NCBI GenBank assembly: GCA_937895935.1
Contig: CALBKX010000015.1
Coordinates: forward strand, 1 to 64,000
From: an uncultured Clostridia bacterium
GTDB taxonomy: Bacteria; Bacillota; Clostridia; Christensenellales; UBA1242
DNA length: 64,000 nt
Direction: 5' to 3'
In this document: in pieces, positions 62,224-64,000 of the stretch
How positions within the stretch are numbered: the first letter of the stretch is position 1
How the letters are laid out: each line of letters starts with the position of its first letter
Translations under genes and position numbers: made by a program
Notes under the pieces: generated by a model
What the model saw: the letters and a program-made list of their open reading frames with translations, nothing else
What the model was told of the DNA's origin: nothing
Database searches by the model: none

Positions 62224-62751
62224 TTATCTATTAATTTGATTAATTTCGCTATAAATTTCTCTCCAATCTTTACATCTAATTCCTCTAAATTCAGCGTTCC
62301 AAGGATAAGCAAAACAAATAGAATGCTTAGCCCCTCCAAAGTTTTTTACACAATCATCAATAAGAATATCAACTTTCATTAAGGTCTTGTCGGGGCAACA
62401 GAAGAAACACTTACGAATTTCAAGATATGGAAATAGTTTTTCTAACCATTTTGCTTTTTTGTAGAAATTATAAGGCTCTGTTTTGGTGATAAATAAAATT
62501 CGATGTCCTTCGTTGAATAATTTTAAAATATATTTTTGACAATCTGGCACAACTTTAATTCGCCGCCATACTTCTTTATTTAAAAAAATTTTATAAAATC
62601 CCTCTTTGTATTGCGGCTTAACAAAGTTTTCAATATTATATTTTGTAATATCAGATACTTTAAGATTATCATCTGCTTCTTCATTATAAACAGATAATAC
62701 AGCTTCACAAAGGTTATTTAATACGTTGTCAATATCAATTCCAATAGTCAT
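62224..62751 (-). CDS. 5'(3')-deoxyribonucleotidase-like HAD phosphatase
   Basis: 175 residues from ATG 62751 (AAGGAG six bases upstream; longer frame lacks RBS). HAD motif I IGIDIDNVLNNL (DxDxV), motif II LFITKTEP, Lys and motif IV VDILIDDCVKNFGG. It matches the small 5'-nucleotidase family that dephosphorylates dNMPs. With dUTPase, NrdD and dNMP kinase it forms a nucleotide-metabolism set. Confidence 0.8.
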   Translation of the reverse strand: MTIGIDIDNVLNNLCEAVLSVYNEEADDNLKVSDITKYNIENFVKPQYKEGFYKIFLNKEVWRRIKVVPDCQKYILKLFNEGHRILFITKTEPYNFYKKAKWLEKLFPYLEIRKCFFCCPDKTLMKVDILIDDCVKNFGGAKHSICFAYPWNAEFRGIRCKDWREIYSEINQINR

Positions 62752-62762
62752 TAAATTCTCCT

Positions 62763-63134
62763 TTACTGTCTTTCCCAAAAATCATCATAAAAATTATTAT
62801 ATTGCTCTTCTCCTAGAAAATCAACAAGTTCCTTTGTCTTAATTGCTGACGCTTCTCTTGCCGCCCAATCACTAATTTCAGACATGAGTTCTTCAATTAC
62901 AATATATGGGTGAGCACCTTTGGCATAAGTATTCCATAACTTGTTTTCAGAATCATAAAAATTAAAAGCTTCGTAATTATTTTTAATTTTATTATATTCT
63001 TTTTCGTTTTTATCCTTTTGAGCTAAAACAACAGAAATTAATTCCATAGTCTTAGAATTATAAATTGCTTGTCCAATCCAAGCATCTGGATAATTCTCCT
63101 CATCATAATTTTCAATTGTATAACGCATATCCAT
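62763..63134 (-). CDS. Hypothetical protein
   Basis: 123 residues, RBS AAGGAG, first gene after the promoter at 63187-63215. Acidic and helical (IVIEELMSEISDWAAREASA, TKELVDFLGEEQYNNFYDDF). No motif recognised. Confidence 0.65.
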   Translation of the reverse strand: MDMRYTIENYDEENYPDAWIGQAIYNSKTMELISVVLAQKDKNEKEYNKIKNNYEAFNFYDSENKLWNTYAKGAHPYIVIEELMSEISDWAAREASAIKTKELVDFLGEEQYNNFYDDFWERQ

Positions 63135-63186
63135 TTCTTTAATTACTCCTTTCGTTGGTTAAATGGCGGTTTAACCTTATGTTAAT

Positions 63187-63215
63187 ATAATAACATTATT
63201 CGTTTATGAAATCAA
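63187..63215 (-). promoter_or_regulatory. Sigma-A-type promoter for the nucleotidase-ligase operon
   Basis: TTGATT (63210-63215), 17-bp spacer, TATTAT (63187-63192). The -35 box lies in the last codons of the dNMP kinase-like gene. Confidence 0.75.
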
Positions 63216-63767
63216 CTTTTCTTCAACACAAAAATTATATGCTAATTCTTTAAGATGTTCTAAGTCGCTGTCGTTATTAATAATAATATTATATTTAAAA
63301 TTATCTACATTAAGGTCGGCGGCATTATTTTTACAATAGTCATTGTCTGGTCTTTTTACAAGAATGGATTTTGAATTAGGAATAGTATTTAATAATTTTT
63401 TAATTTCTTCTGGTTCTCTACAGTGAATAAATAAAGCTTTTGTTTCCATTTCTAAATCTTGTTTATAAATATTTATAACATAATTATATGATAAATCACA
63501 ATAGTTAGTTAATAGTTCTTTTAGTTCACACATTACTTTTCTATCTTTATCTTCTTTTTGTCCATTCCAATTACAATAAGTTCTCATAATATCTTTAATT
63601 GGGTCAATAGTCGAAATATTATCTATATTAATTGCCGGAACAATTCTTTTCATAGAATTAAGTCTATATTCTTCTTTTGGATATTTATTATTATACATAT
63701 CTTTAATTAAGTCAACAAAAGTATCTTTACCTGCTCTACTATGTCCATTAATTATATATACTTTCAT
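63204..63767 (-). CDS. Deoxynucleoside monophosphate kinase-like P-loop protein
   Basis: 187 residues. P-loop IINGHSRAGKDTFVDLIKDM, a substrate region (SMKRIVPAINIDNISTIDPI) and a lid-like LFIHCREPEEIKKLL. It resembles phage dNMP kinases, which phosphorylate dNMPs toward dNTPs. The ATG overlaps the stop of the upstream partial ORF (ATGA). Confidence 0.7.
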   Translation of the reverse strand: MKVYIINGHSRAGKDTFVDLIKDMYNNKYPKEEYRLNSMKRIVPAINIDNISTIDPIKDIMRTYCNWNGQKEDKDRKVMCELKELLTNYCDLSYNYVINIYKQDLEMETKALFIHCREPEEIKKLLNTIPNSKSILVKRPDNDYCKNNAADLNVDNFKYNIIINNDSDLEHLKELAYNFCVEEKLIS

Positions 63768-64000
63768 TTTTTATCCTCCCAATTACCCATTTTTCTTATA
63801 AATATTAGTTTTATTTCTTTGTAAGAATTAATAATATTATCTATTTCACTTCCTTCTATAATATTATTATTATATTTTTTATTAGGACTATTATCAACTT
63901 TTTTAAAATAATTTCCATTATATCTTTCTTCTATATTAAAACTATTATTATTAATATAATAAATTATATTATCTGTATCATAAATAGAATCTATAATTTT
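63764..64000 (-). CDS. Partial hypothetical protein (3' end; continues past the window)
   Basis: 78 codons open to the window edge: KIIDSIYDTDNIIYYINNNS near the edge, ending SYKEIKLIFIRKMGNWEDKK. Very A+T-rich, with many Asn and Ile. The stop overlaps the next start (ATGA), which supports it as a real gene. No family recognised. Confidence 0.6.
   Translation of the reverse strand, partial: KIIDSIYDTDNIIYYINNNSFNIEERYNGNYFKKVDNSPNKKYNNNIIEGSEIDNIINSYKEIKLIFIRKMGNWEDKK

Overview
This is a window of a double-stranded DNA phage (or prophage) genome with a siphovirus-type tail. By eye it is about 30% G+C. Strong AGGAGG-type ribosome binding sites, consensus sigma-A promoters and an oxygen-independent ribonucleotide reductase (NrdD/NrdG) point to an anaerobic, low-GC Bacillota host such as a gut clostridium. 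I see no tRNA, rRNA, CRISPR, IS element or lysogeny module. Capsid, portal and terminase genes lie outside the window.

Left part, plus strand (1-25391). The C-terminal 1889 residues of a tape measure protein follow a group I intron that carries an HNH endonuclease. Next come a Dit-like distal tail protein, a tail-hub protein carrying a GH25 muramidase domain, a 2129-residue hub/receptor-binding protein with an SGNH hydrolase domain, and two M23-like/SleB-like wall hydrolases, one of them broken by an in-frame TGA. A DUF1617-like protein precedes a strong terminator. A cassette of six small proteins of unknown function then runs to a bidirectional terminator at about 25.4 kb. One cassette gene is split by a 236-nt intron.

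Right part, minus strand (25438-64000). This is the early region for replication and nucleotide metabolism: RuvC-like resolvase, dUTPase, ClpP-like protease, DnaE-type polymerase, RecJ, DnaG primase, DnaB helicase, PIN-PhoH ATPase, Sak4-like recombinase, SSB, gyrase A and B, NrdD/NrdG, ATP-dependent ligase, 5'-nucleotidase and dNMP kinase. At 33.2-36.7 kb there is a PD-(D/E)xK nuclease next to three adenine-methyltransferase genes. A fourth, Dam-like methyltransferase at 54 kb is split by a frameshift. Eleven promoters with an exact 17-bp spacer punctuate the region, and most have the -35 box inside the end of the preceding gene or inside its terminator.

The most striking feature is the group I introns: ten introns in seven genes (tape measure, a small cassette gene, dnaE, recJ, phoH twice, gyrB twice, nrdD twice). 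Only three carry a homing endonuclease. Most sit inside codons for conserved motifs (Walker A, DHH, Toprim VEG-SA, NrdD YGG). For most of them I placed the splice sites by P1 and P10 pairing plus protein continuity, so the joined proteins can be described. A by-eye pass over all 64 kb also found no GATC at all, which composition alone does not explain.
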